DNA of 64,000 nucleotides, taken from Mesorhizobium sp. SOD10. Lineage in GTDB: Bacteria; Pseudomonadota; Alphaproteobacteria; Rhizobiales; Rhizobiaceae. The translations under genes were made by a program, and so were the position numbers. The notes under the pieces were generated by a model. The model had not been told where the DNA came from. It saw only the letters and a program-made list of their open reading frames with translations, and did not search any database. The stretch is from contig CCNA01000026.1 in the NCBI GenBank assembly GCA_000824805.1, positions 19,483 to 83,482 on the forward strand, in the 5' to 3' direction. Positions 16,569 through 25,400 of this stretch are shown here, one piece after another (the first letter of the stretch is position 1; each line of letters opens with the position of its first letter).

Positions 16569-17254
16569 CGGCCGAGCCGGAAGCCGACGCCATGCACCGT
16601 CGCGATCGCATCGATACAGCCGACCGCCGCCAGCTTGGCCCGCACGTTGCGGATATGACTGTCGACCGTGCGTTCCGAGACATGGATGTTCGAGGCATAG
16701 GCATTGGCCATCACCGCGTCGCGGCCAAGCACATGCTGCGGGCGGGAGAGGAAGCCTTTCAGGATGGCGAATTCGATCGCCGTCAAGGTGAGCGGCTTGC
16801 CGTCGAAGCTCGCTTCATGGCTTGCCGGGACGAGCATGAGCTTGCCATGCGCGAATTGACGGTCGTCGGCTTCTTCTTCGACCGGCGCGGCGCGCGCGCG
16901 CCGCAGGATGACATTGACGCGGGCGACCAACTCGCGCGGGCTGAACGGCTTGGTCACATAATCGTCGCCGCCCATCTCCAGCCCGAGCACGCGGTCGATC
17001 TCCTCATCGCGCGCGGACAAAAACAGCACCGGCACGTCGGATTTTTGCCTGAGCCTGCGGCAGACCTCCAGCCCGTCCATCTCCGGCATGCCGATGTCGA
17101 GCACGATGAGATCGGGCGCGCCGCGCTCGACCGCCTGGAGCGCCGCCGCGCCGTTGGCGACGGCGGCCGTCTTCATGCCGGCCTTTTCCAGCGCGAAGCA
17201 GATGATCTCGCGGATATGCGGGTCGTCGTCGGCGACAAGTATGTTGTGCGGCAT
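16556..17254 (-). CDS. OmpR/PhoB-type response regulator
   Basis: A 232-residue two-domain regulator. The receiver domain has the acidic pair near residues 9-10 (VADDDPH), the phospho-acceptor Asp in LIVLDIGMPEMDGLEV (near 55), and the conserved lysine in DDYVTKPFSPRELVARV. The C-terminal winged helix carries LTLTAIEFAILKGFLSRPQHVLGRD and SERTVDSHIRNVRAKL. Partner of the kinase directly downstream. The start at 17254 is the only ATG in front of the receiver. Confidence 0.94.
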   Translation of the reverse strand: MPHNILVADDDPHIREIICFALEKAGMKTAAVANGAAALQAVERGAPDLIVLDIGMPEMDGLEVCRRLRQKSDVPVLFLSARDEEIDRVLGLEMGGDDYVTKPFSPRELVARVNVILRRARAAPVEEEADDRQFAHGKLMLVPASHEASFDGKPLTLTAIEFAILKGFLSRPQHVLGRDAVMANAYASNIHVSERTVDSHIRNVRAKLAAVGCIDAIATVHGVGFRLGRCGG

Positions 17255-17295
17255 CGATCAATAGCCCGGCGGGTAAGCTTGGGTGACGGCAGGAT

Positions 17296-17335
17296 TAGAG
17301 CAATTCCAAGGAAAAGTGCGAAATTGTTTTTCGGC
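17296..17335. repeat. Dispersed repeat, family A (degenerate copy)
   Basis: GAGCAATTCCAAGGAAAAGT begins a copy of the family whose perfect version is at 27143-27189. The right arm (GTTTTTCGG) is decayed, so the palindrome is incomplete here. Confidence 0.6.
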
Positions 17336-17790
17336 CGCGAGCTGTGTGGGGAAAGGCCGCGAAACCGCAGGGCGCTCGGGCATTTGCGAATGCCTGCGCG
17401 GAACCCATGGCAGGGTTGGCAAAGAGCGTCATCGCCGGACCCTCCTCGGCGTGTCCGCTCGCACCGTGTGGGGCGACCTCGGGGCGAAAAGCAGGATACC
17501 CGCCTCATGGCATGGCCTTTGCGGCTCGACGAGCCACCATCCTTCGTTGCGGAGCCGGCGCGGCAGGGACCAGCGGGATATGTGAGGTGTTCGCATGACG
17601 GCCTTCTCGCCGGTCAGCGGGGTAAAGGCGCGACGGAATCCCGGAGCTTTTCAGCAAGGGTTTGCAGATTTGGTGCAGTTGAACCCGACGCTGACATCCC
17701 CCTTGAGTAGGGCAAATTGCATATGGGCGGCGCCAGTACCGCAGATGTCGCCGAAGGCGACAGGATTTTGCGCGTGAAGTGGCGACCTAT

Positions 17791-17853
17791 CCTTCGTCAT
17801 TCTGGGGCGGAGCAAGGAGCGAAGCGACGCGCGCAGACCCTAGAATGACGAAG
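17791..17853. repeat. Dispersed repeat, family C
   Basis: A shorter, self-contained form of the family. It opens CCTTCGTCATTCTGGGGCGG and closes CCCTAGAATGACGAAG, so the outer ends pair with each other. It lacks the ATCCATGCC part seen at 9208. Confidence 0.75.
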
Positions 17854-17974
17854 TGAAAGAGGCCGCGTTCCTTCGCGCCCTCTGCTCTGCCCGGCATCTC
17901 CCCCTTTGCGGGCTTTCAAGGGGGAGATTGAGCTCCGCCTTGCCTCATCCGCCATCACCCGGCATAGATCGGCC

Positions 17975-18856
17975 ATGGCTCAAGAACCCTATAGCCCGCG
18001 CCGCTCGGTGCTCTACATTCCCGCCTCGAACGACAAGGCGCTCGCCAAGATCGGCTCCCTGGACTGCGACGCCGTGATCATCGATCTCGAGGACGCCGTC
18101 TTGCCCGCCGACAAAGAAGCGGCGCGCGACAAGATCGCCGGCATCCTGGCTGCGCGCCCCGAACGGCGCTGCGAGATGGTGGTGCGCATCAATCCTTTGG
18201 GCAGCGAGTGGGGCGCCGACGACCTGTTAGCGGTGGCCAAGGCCGAGCCCGACGGCATTCTCCTGCCCAAGATCGGCACGCCGCGCGATATCCTCGAAGT
18301 CGGCGATTTGCTCGACGACAATTTCGCGCCGGACAGCGTAAAACTATGGGCGATGGTCGAGACGCCCAAGGCGCTGCTCAACATCGGCGCCATCGCCGAG
18401 CTCGGCCGCGATCCTGCTTCCAGGCTGGCTTGTTTCGTAGCAGGAACGAACGATCTGGTGAAGGCGACCGGCATTCTGGCGACGCCCGACCGGCGCTATC
18501 TGACGCCTTGGCTGATGCAGCTGGTGCTTGCGGCGCGCGCCGGCGGTCTCGACGTCATCGACGGCGTCGCCAATGATTTCCGCGACCTCGACGGCTTTGC
18601 CCGTGAATGCGCCGAGGCTGCGGCCATGGGTTTCAACGGCAAGTCGCTGATCCATCCGGCCCAGATCGAGCCGGCGAACCGCGCCTTTTCGCCGTCGGCG
18701 GAGTTACTGGCCAGGGCCCGCGCGATCCGGGATGCGTTCGCGCGGCCCGAAAATGCCGGCAAGGGCGTGATTGCGCTGGACGGCCGCATGGTCGAGCGGC
18801 TGCATCTGGCGGAAGCCGAGAAACTTCTGGCGAAGGCCGCGATCATCGGCGCATGA
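17975..18856 (+). CDS. CitE-like CoA ester lyase (HpcH/HpaI family)
   Basis: A 293-residue TIM-barrel lyase of the citrate lyase beta/malyl-CoA lyase family. Members cleave or form CoA esters such as malyl-CoA or citramalyl-CoA using a divalent metal. Family marks are VLYIPASNDKALAKI, the metal-binding DLEDAV (near residue 40), the catalytic-region arginine in VVRINPLGS, WAMVETPKALLN and GFNGKSLIHPAQIEP. The start at 17975 (MAQEPYS) begins the barrel. Length matches the short CitE-like proteins. The exact substrate cannot be assigned. Confidence 0.88.
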   Translation: MAQEPYSPRRSVLYIPASNDKALAKIGSLDCDAVIIDLEDAVLPADKEAARDKIAGILAARPERRCEMVVRINPLGSEWGADDLLAVAKAEPDGILLPKIGTPRDILEVGDLLDDNFAPDSVKLWAMVETPKALLNIGAIAELGRDPASRLACFVAGTNDLVKATGILATPDRRYLTPWLMQLVLAARAGGLDVIDGVANDFRDLDGFARECAEAAAMGFNGKSLIHPAQIEPANRAFSPSAELLARARAIRDAFARPENAGKGVIALDGRMVERLHLAEAEKLLAKAAIIGA

Positions 18857-18939
18857 TGCCGGGCGAGATTTTTCAGACCCGGCTTTTCGCGCAATCAAAC
18901 CAGATTAGGCGCGGCAGATAGGCACGACAGGACAAATCC

Positions 18940-19146
18940 ATGAAACTCTACCGATTCCTCACCGGCCCGGACGACGCCACCTTCTGCCACAAGGTGACGG
19001 CGGCGCTGAACAAGGGCTGGCACCTGTTCGGCTCGCCGACCTACGCCTATGACAAGACGACCAAGTCGATGCGCTGCGGCCAGGCCGTGGTGAAGGATGT
19101 CGAAGGCCAGGACTACACGCCGGACACCAAGCTGAGCGACTGGTAG
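18940..19146 (+). CDS. Small DUF1737 protein
   Basis: A 68-residue protein of the DUF1737 family: MKLYRFLTGPDDATFCHKVT, then ALNKGWHLFGSPTYAYD and a C-terminal GQAVVKDVEGQDY. The function is unknown; family members are small soluble proteins. The 5' GACAGGACAAATCC leader supplies only a modest AGGA ribosome site. It lies 83 bases downstream of the lyase gene and just before a MITE-like element. Confidence 0.82.
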   Translation: MKLYRFLTGPDDATFCHKVTAALNKGWHLFGSPTYAYDKTTKSMRCGQAVVKDVEGQDYTPDTKLSDW

Positions 19147-19157
19147 GGAAAGCGCTT

Positions 19158-19302
19158 AGAGACTGTTTCGAAATTCGCTCTGGCGAGTCATATGGTGGTG
19201 GTTTCGAGAACCGGAGCGGAGCGGACATTTAGGTCCGTGAGCATCGGAAGCGCAGAAAGCGCCGCCAGATGGCCGCCGGAGTAGAATTTCCAAACAGTCT
19301 CT
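19158..19302. repeat. MITE-like element with terminal inverted repeats
   Basis: A 145-base non-coding element whose ends are imperfect inverted repeats of about 28 bases. The left end begins AGAGACTGTTTCGAAATTC, and the reverse of the right end begins AGAGACTGTTTGGAAATTC. The interior has no ORF and is rich in GGAGCGGAGCGGA-type sequence. Its last base is also the last base of the metallopeptidase stop codon. The size, ends and lack of coding capacity fit a miniature inverted-repeat element; no flanking target duplication is obvious. Confidence 0.6.
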
Positions 19303-19739
19303 CAGCCCGGCGCCACCTGCTCGGCCGCCTCCTCGATCCGCTCCATGTCGTCGTCCGACAGGCCGAAATGGTGGCCGATCTCGTGGATCAGCACATGGGT
19401 GACGATGTCGCCCAGCGTTTCTTCGTTCTCGGCCCAGTAGTCGAGGATGGCGCGGCGGTAGAGCGTGACGCGGTTCGGGCCCTCGCCGGTCTGCGGGTTC
19501 CAGCGCTCGGCGATGCCGCGTCCCTCGAACAGGCCGAGCAGGTCGAAGGGGGTCTCCAGCGACAGGTCGTCCATGATCTCGTCGGTCGGGAAATCGGCGA
19601 TCTGGATGACGATCTCGCCGGTGAGCTTGCGGAACTCTTCCGGCAGATGGGCGTAGGTTTCCAGCGCCAGAAGCTCCATCTCGTCCATCGACGGCGAGAG
19701 CTGATCGTGCCAGGTGCGTGTCTTATAGATGCGGGCCAT
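19302..19739 (-). CDS. Zincin-like metallopeptidase family protein
   Basis: A 145-residue protein with an HExxH zinc motif in VTHVLIHEIGHHFGLSDDDM (near residue 118-130) and a following Asp-rich turn, as in the small zincin-like family PF06262. Predicted to be a zinc metallopeptidase; the substrate is unknown. Its ATG at 19739 follows AAAGGAAAG. It is transcribed away from imuA and its stop codon touches the MITE-like element. Confidence 0.87.
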   Translation of the reverse strand: MARIYKTRTWHDQLSPSMDEMELLALETYAHLPEEFRKLTGEIVIQIADFPTDEIMDDLSLETPFDLLGLFEGRGIAERWNPQTGEGPNRVTLYRRAILDYWAENEETLGDIVTHVLIHEIGHHFGLSDDDMERIEEAAEQVAPG

Positions 19740-19849
19740 GAGCTTTCCTTTGATCCCGGCATATAGGCTTTCGCGCCGATAGAGGCAAATGAGCCGGCTG
19801 GCGGCCGGCTTTCAGGGTAAAAGACGAAGGAATAAACTTGCGAGTCTGC

Positions 19850-19896
19850 TTGACTCTTCCGGACGCCTCTGGAATCTATAAGAACATAACAGGAAC
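19850..19896 (+). promoter_or_regulatory. SOS promoter with LexA box of imuA-imuB-dnaE2
   Basis: GAAC-N7-GAAC at 19882-19896 is a perfect match to the direct-repeat LexA box of alphaproteobacteria (GTTC-N7-GTTC on the other strand). It lies 24 bases before the imuA start. A likely promoter is TTGACT at 19850-19855 with TCTATA at 19875-19880, spacing 19. The LexA box then covers the start of transcription, as expected for SOS repression. Confidence 0.85.
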
Positions 19897-19919
19897 AATT
19901 GCTGCCGGAAGTGAACGTC

Positions 19920-20975
19920 ATGGCGATGAGCGCCGTGGCGCGGGACACTATTTTTGCCCTGCGCCGCCAAATCGCGAAGATCGAAGGAACGCTGCCCGAG
20001 CGCCTGCAGGCGCCGGCGCCCGGCGCGCCTGGAGCAATTCCAGGAAAAGTGCGAAGCGGTTTTCCGTCCGGAATTGCGGAAAATCAAATATCCAACAATG
20101 CCGGCGGAACGGACATGACACTTGTCCGGCGCGGCCTTGCCGTGGCTTCGGCGGACGCCTTCCTGCACACCGGCATCGAACGCCTCGACACCGCCCTCGG
20201 CGGCGGCCTGCCCAAGGCGGCGCTCAGCGAGATCCATGGCCTGGAGACCCGCGATGCCGGTGCCGTCGCCGGCTTCGCGCTCTCGCTCGTAAGCCTGATC
20301 CTCAAGGAGAAGCAGGGCCTGCCGGTCCTCTGGGTCGGCACGGCGGAAATTTTCCACGAGGCCGGTCTTCCCTATGCCAAGGGCCTGCACGCCTTGTTCG
20401 GCATCGAGCCGGAGCAATTGCTGTTTTCCGAGACGCCGAAGCTGCTGGACGCGCTGTGGATAGCCGAGGAGGCCGCCCGCATGACCGCCTTCGCCGCGGT
20501 CATCCTTGAGATCCGCGGCAGTCCGCAACGGCTCGACCTCACCGCTACGCGCCGGCTGCATGCGCGGGCTCAAAGCGCCAACCGTCCCGTATTGTTGCTG
20601 CGCCAGGCCGGCGCGGCCGACCCCACCGCCGCACCCGTGCGCCTCGTCGTCTCGGCGGCGCCTTCGGCAAGCCGCGAGACCGTCGCCGGGCCGCTCGCCG
20701 GCTCGATCGGCCGCCCCGCCTTCACCGTCGATATCGGCAAGAGCCGCACGGCCCTGCCCGGACAATTCACACTGGAGTGGAACCCCGATGAGCACGCTTT
20801 TGCAGAAAGAACAGAGAATTCTGTCGCTGTGGTTCCCACATCTCAGCGCGGAGCGGATCCTGCGCCAGCGTCTGGGGCGGTCCTGGCGTTCCCGGCCGTC
20901 GCATCATCTGCCTCTGGTGATCAGCCATCGCGACAACAACACCCAGCGCATCGCAGCCCTCGACGAGCGGGCTGA
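19920..20975 (+). CDS. imuA: ImuA, RecA-like SOS mutagenesis protein
   Basis: A 351-residue RecA/SulA-like protein, the first gene of the DNA-damage mutagenesis cassette. It works with ImuB and the polymerase DnaE2 in error-prone translesion synthesis. Family marks are GIERLDTALGGGLPKAALSEIHG, WVGTAEIFHEAGLPYAKGL and VILEIRGSPQRLDLTATRRL. Residues about 38-54 (GAIPGKVRSGFPSGIAE) are encoded by an inserted palindromic repeat and are foreign to the family. The C terminus runs 188 bases into imuB in another frame. Start at 19920 or 19926 (MAMSAVARD). Confidence 0.88.
   Translation: MAMSAVARDTIFALRRQIAKIEGTLPERLQAPAPGAPGAIPGKVRSGFPSGIAENQISNNAGGTDMTLVRRGLAVASADAFLHTGIERLDTALGGGLPKAALSEIHGLETRDAGAVAGFALSLVSLILKEKQGLPVLWVGTAEIFHEAGLPYAKGLHALFGIEPEQLLFSETPKLLDALWIAEEAARMTAFAAVILEIRGSPQRLDLTATRRLHARAQSANRPVLLLRQAGAADPTAAPVRLVVSAAPSASRETVAGPLAGSIGRPAFTVDIGKSRTALPGQFTLEWNPDEHAFAERTENSVAVVPTSQRGADPAPASGAVLAFPAVASSASGDQPSRQQHPAHRSPRRAG
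20031..20079. repeat. Dispersed repeat, family A, inside imuA
   Basis: GGAGCAATTCCAGGAAAAGT and the later TTTTCCGTCCGGAATTGC are the two arms of the family A palindrome, which is otherwise intergenic in this window. Here it is embedded in frame within the imuA coding sequence. It adds about 16 codons between an N-terminal helix and the RecA-like core. Confidence 0.85.
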
Positions 20976-22407
20976 GGCGCTGAAGCTGAAGCGCGGCATG
21001 GGCATTGCCGATGCCCGCGCCATGCATCCTTCGATCGACGTGGTGGAGGCGGACGCGGAAGCCGACCGCCGTCTGCTCGAAGGCCTTGCCGACTGGTGCG
21101 ACCGTTACACGCCCCTGGTGGCGATCGACGGCGAGGACGGGCTGTTCCTCGACGTCACCGGCTGCACGCATCTCTTCGGCGGCGAGCGCGCCATGCAGGA
21201 CGAGATCCTCACCCGCTTCTTCCAGCAGGGCTTCGATGTCCGCGCCGGCCTCGCCTCCACGCCGGGCGCCGCCTGGGCGGCGGCGCGCTTCCATGGCGAC
21301 TGCATCGTGGCCGGCGGCGAGGAGGAGGCGCTGCTTTCGCCCCTGCCGCTTTCGGCGCTGCGCATCGCGCCGGAGACCCGTACCGGCCTGGAAAGTGTGG
21401 GCCTGCGCACCGCCGGCGCGGTAATGGCAGCACCCCGCGCGCCGCTCGCCCGCCGCTTCGGCGCCACCTTGCTTCTGCGTCTCGACCAGGCGCTCGGCCG
21501 CCTCGACGAGGCCGTGTCGCCGCGCCTTCCCGTCGCGCCGCTCTCGGTCGAGCGCCACCTTGCCGAGCCGATCGTGCTCACCGACGACATCGAGCGGCTG
21601 GTAAGCCGGCTGGCGATCGCCTTGAAGACCGATCTCGAACGGCGCGGCGAAGGCGCGCGGACACTGGCGCTGCTTCTCTTCCGCGTCGACGGCGCCGTCA
21701 GCCGCATCGCCGTCGGCACCTCGCGCCCGATGCGCGAGCCGCGGCTGATCCAAAGATTGTTCCATGAGCGGCTGACCGCATTGGAGCAGACCATCGATGC
21801 AGGCTTCGGCTTCGATCTCGTGCGGCTGTCCGTGCTGTCGGTCGCCGCCTTCGACTTGGCTCAGGGCGACCTCACCGGCGAGGTGGCCGACGATGATGCC
21901 GACATCGCGCTCTTCGCCGACCGCGTCCGCGCCCGCCTCGGCGAGGCCGCCGTTCTGAAGCCGTTGATTGTCGAGAGCCATCTGCCGGAACGCGCCGTCA
22001 AAACCGTGCCTTTCGCCGAAGCGCCGCAAAGGCGCGCGCCGGCAGCCGGCCGGGCAGTGGCGCCCCGAACGGCGCCGCCGATGACGGTCTATCCGCCGGA
22101 GCGGCCGGTGCGCCTGTTCCGCTCGCCCGAGCCGATCGAGGTGCCGGCGACCGAGATCCCGGAGGGACCGCCGATGAATTTCCGCTGGCGCCGCGCGCTC
22201 TACCGCGTCGCCCGCGCCGAGGGGCCGGAACGCATCGCCGCCGAATGGTGGCGGCAGCTGCCCGGCGAGGAAGAGGCGCCGACCCGCGACTATTACCGTA
22301 TCGAGGACAGCGAGGGACGCCGCTACTGGCTCTACCGCCAGGGTCTTTACGGCAGCGCGCCGCGGGCCGCGCCGCCGCGCTGGTTCATGCATGGGGTGTT
22401 CGCATGA
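20788..22407 (+). CDS. imuB: ImuB, inactive Y-family DNA polymerase homologue
   Basis: A 539-residue Y-family polymerase homologue that acts as a hub between the beta clamp, ImuA and DnaE2. The N-terminal segment LSLWFPHLSAERILRQRL replaces the catalytic aspartate motif of true Y polymerases, and the SIDE motif is replaced by IDGEDGLFLDVTG. The protein is therefore expected to lack polymerase activity, as known for ImuB. Little-finger-like region about residues 240-360; a Pro-rich C-terminal part follows. The ATG at 20788 lies inside the end of imuA, and the stop overlaps the dnaE2 start (ATGA). Confidence 0.93.
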   Translation: MSTLLQKEQRILSLWFPHLSAERILRQRLGRSWRSRPSHHLPLVISHRDNNTQRIAALDERAEALKLKRGMGIADARAMHPSIDVVEADAEADRRLLEGLADWCDRYTPLVAIDGEDGLFLDVTGCTHLFGGERAMQDEILTRFFQQGFDVRAGLASTPGAAWAAARFHGDCIVAGGEEEALLSPLPLSALRIAPETRTGLESVGLRTAGAVMAAPRAPLARRFGATLLLRLDQALGRLDEAVSPRLPVAPLSVERHLAEPIVLTDDIERLVSRLAIALKTDLERRGEGARTLALLLFRVDGAVSRIAVGTSRPMREPRLIQRLFHERLTALEQTIDAGFGFDLVRLSVLSVAAFDLAQGDLTGEVADDDADIALFADRVRARLGEAAVLKPLIVESHLPERAVKTVPFAEAPQRRAPAAGRAVAPRTAPPMTVYPPERPVRLFRSPEPIEVPATEIPEGPPMNFRWRRALYRVARAEGPERIAAEWWRQLPGEEEAPTRDYYRIEDSEGRRYWLYRQGLYGSAPRAAPPRWFMHGVFA

Positions 22408-25400
22408 ACGCGCTGACCGTCATCCCCTATGCCGAGTTCGGCATCCAGTCGAACTTCTCCTTCCTGCGCGGCGCCTCCAAGCCGGAGGAGCTGGTGGTCA
22501 CGGCGAAATTCTACGGCTTTGCCTCGATCGGCCTTGCCGACAGGAACACCGTCGCCGGTGTCGTGCGCGCCTGGCAGCAGGCCAAGGTGGAGAAGATGGC
22601 CTATCATCCCGGCTGCCGGCTGGTGTTTAGCGATGGCACGCCGGACATCCTCGCCTATCCCCGCGACCGCCAGGGCTGGGGGCATCTCTGCCGCATGCTG
22701 ACCCAGGCCAATCTACGCGACGAGACCGAGAAGGGTGCGACGCTGCTCGAATTGAGCGATTTTCTCGAATGGGGCGATCGGATGTCGCTGGCGATCTTGC
22801 CCAATCTGTCAGCTCGCGCGGAGGGCAATCTGGAGACCATTAGCCGGCTTAAAGATCGCTTCGGCGCGGCGCTCCGGCTGGCCGTGGCGCCGGATTATGG
22901 CGGCAACGACCGCTTCCGCATCGAGCAGGCGGCGGCGATGGCCGAGCATGCGCGCCTCCCGCTGATGGCGACCAACGACGTGCTCTACCACGCCGCCGAT
23001 CGCCGTCCCCTGCAGGATGTGCTGACCGCGATCCGCCTCAACACGCCGGTTTCCGAGGTCGGGTTGGAACTGACTGCCAATGCCGAGCGCCATCTGAAGC
23101 CGCCGCTGGAGATGGCGCGCCTGTTTCGCCGCCACCCGCAAGCGCTGGCCGAGACGCTGCGTTTCGCCGACGAATTGACCTTCTCGCTCAGCGATCTCGA
23201 ATACAATTATCCGGACGAGCCGACCGAATCCGGGCTTGGACCGCAGGCCGAGCTCGAGCGGCTGGCGCGCGAAGGCGCGGCCATGCGCTATCCGGCCGGT
23301 GTTCCCGCCCATGTCTTGCAGCGCATCGAAGAGGAGCTCGCGCTGATCGAGCGCCTGAATTATGCGCGCTATTTCCTGACCGTCCACGACATCGTGAAAT
23401 TCGCCCGCAGCAAGGACATCCTCTGCCAGGGGCGCGGCTCCGCCGCCAATTCGGTCATCTGCTTCTGCATCGGCATCACCGAAGTCGGCCCCGACCGGAT
23501 CGATGCGCTGTTCGAGCGCTTCATCTCCGAGGAGCGCAACGAGCCGCCCGATATCGACGTCGATTTCGAGCATGAAAGGCGCGACGAGGTCATCGCCTAT
23601 ATCTACGAGAAATACAGCGCCAAGCGCACCGCCTTGGCCGCCGCCGTCATCAGCTATCGCGGCCGCTCGGCCCTGCGCGAAGTGGCCAAGGCCATGGGCC
23701 TGTCGGAGGATGTCAGGAGCGCGCTGTCGAGCACCATCTGGGGCTGGTCGACCTCCGAGCTCGGCGAAAGGGAAGCCGATGCCGGCGGCCTCGACCGTAC
23801 CGACCCACTGTCGCGCCAGGTGCTGGAGCGCGCCAACGAGATCATGGGCTTTCCCCGCCATCTTTCCCAGCATGTCGGCGGCTTCGTCATCACCCGCGAC
23901 CGGCTCGACGAGGTCGTTCCCATCGTCAAGACGGCGATGGAGGAGCGCAAGATGGTCGAATGGGACAAGGACGACCTTGACGCGGTGAAGATCCTCAAGG
24001 TGGACGTGCTGGCGCTCGGCATGCTGACCTGCCTGAAGCGCGCCCTGACCCTGCTCACCGATCATTATCCGGAAGCGCGGGATCGGTTTGGACGACCCTA
24101 CGTGCTCGCCACCCTCCCGGAAGAGGACAGGCGCGTCTACGCCATGATCCAGCGAGCCGACACGCTTGGCGTCTTCCAGATCGAGTCGCGCGCTCAGATG
24201 TCTATGCTGCCGCGCCTGAAGCCAAAGAAATTCTACGATCTTGTCATCGAGGTGGCGATCGTGCGTCCCGGGCCGATTCAGGGCGACATGGTGCATCCCT
24301 ATCTGCGCCGCCGACAGGGCAAGGAGAAGGCCGAATATCCCAAGCCTGAGTTGGAAGAAATCCTTGGCAAAACGCTCGGCGTGCCGCTGTTCCAGGAACA
24401 GGCGATGAAGATCGCCATCGTCGCCGGCGGCTTCCGGCCGGGCGAGGCCGACGAGTTGCGCCGCGCCATGGCGACCTTCAAGCGCACCGGCACGATCGGC
24501 AATTACCGCCAGCGCATGATCGATGGCATGGTCGGCAGGGGTTACGAAAAAGAGTTCGCCGAGCGCTGCTTCAAGCAGATCGAAGGCTTTGGCGAATATG
24601 GCTTTCCCGAAAGCCATGCCGCGTCCTTCGCGCTCTTGGTCTATGCCTCCTGCTGGTTCAAGACCTTCTTTCCCGATGTCTTCTGCGCCGCGATCCTGAA
24701 TTCGCAGCCAATGGGTTTCTACCAGCCGGCCCAGCTGGTGCGCGACGCGCGCGACCATGGCGTCGAGATACGCGAGGTCGACATCAACCATTCCCTCTGG
24801 GACTGCACGCTGGAGCAATCCGCCTTCGATCCCTCACGCATCCTCGAGCGCCACGCCTCGATGCGCGGCGTCATCGAAACGGCGCATGCGGTGCGGCTCG
24901 GCTTCCGCCAGATCAAGGGCCTGTCCAAAGAACGCATGGAATCCGTCGTCGCTCAGCGCGGCGACGGCTACCGATCGGTCAGGGATGTCTGGCTGCGTTC
25001 GGGCCTCGATGTCGGCGAGATCGAAAGGTTGGCTGAGGCCGACGCGTTCCGCTCGATCGGTCTCGACCGCCGTGCCGCGCTCTGGGAGGTGCGGGCGCTT
25101 GACGGCAAGAGCGCCGCCGAGAAACTGCCGCTGTTCGATCAGCCCTCGCTCAGCCTGCGCGAGCTGGAGCCGGAAACCAAACTGCCGAAAATGCCGCTCG
25201 GCGAGCATGTCGTGCACGACTACCGTTCGCTCGGCCTGTCGCTGAAGGAGCATCCCGTCGCCTTCCTGCGCGAAAGGCTCACCCGCGCCGGTATCACACC
25301 CAATGCCAGCCTGCCGTCGGTGCGCGACGGCCGCCGCGTCACCGTCGCCGGCCTCGTGCTGGTGCGCCAGCGTCCCGGCAAGGGCAATGCCATCTTCCTC

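Larger units (their letters stand above)
17255..17974. other. 720-base intergenic region with repeats, no gene
   Basis: Between the response regulator and the lyase gene I see no credible CDS; the open frames have no family-like sequence. A degenerate palindromic repeat of family A lies at 17296-17335 and a family C repeat at 17791-17853. A fragment of another repeat (CCCGGCATCTCCCCCTTTGC and the following AAGGGGGAGATTGAGCTCCGCC) lies at 17890-17940. The central part, 17340-17780, has no feature I can name and could be decayed coding sequence. Confidence 0.55.

Noticed and set aside
16592..17710. A 372-codon plus-strand frame covering the response regulator and beyond
   Set aside because: Most of it is antisense to the regulator; the rest has no recognisable domain.
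20788..20975. The 188-base imuA/imuB overlap as a sign of frameshift in imuA
   Set aside because: imuA and imuB commonly overlap and the ImuA core is complete before the overlap; the extra tail is not evidence of damage.
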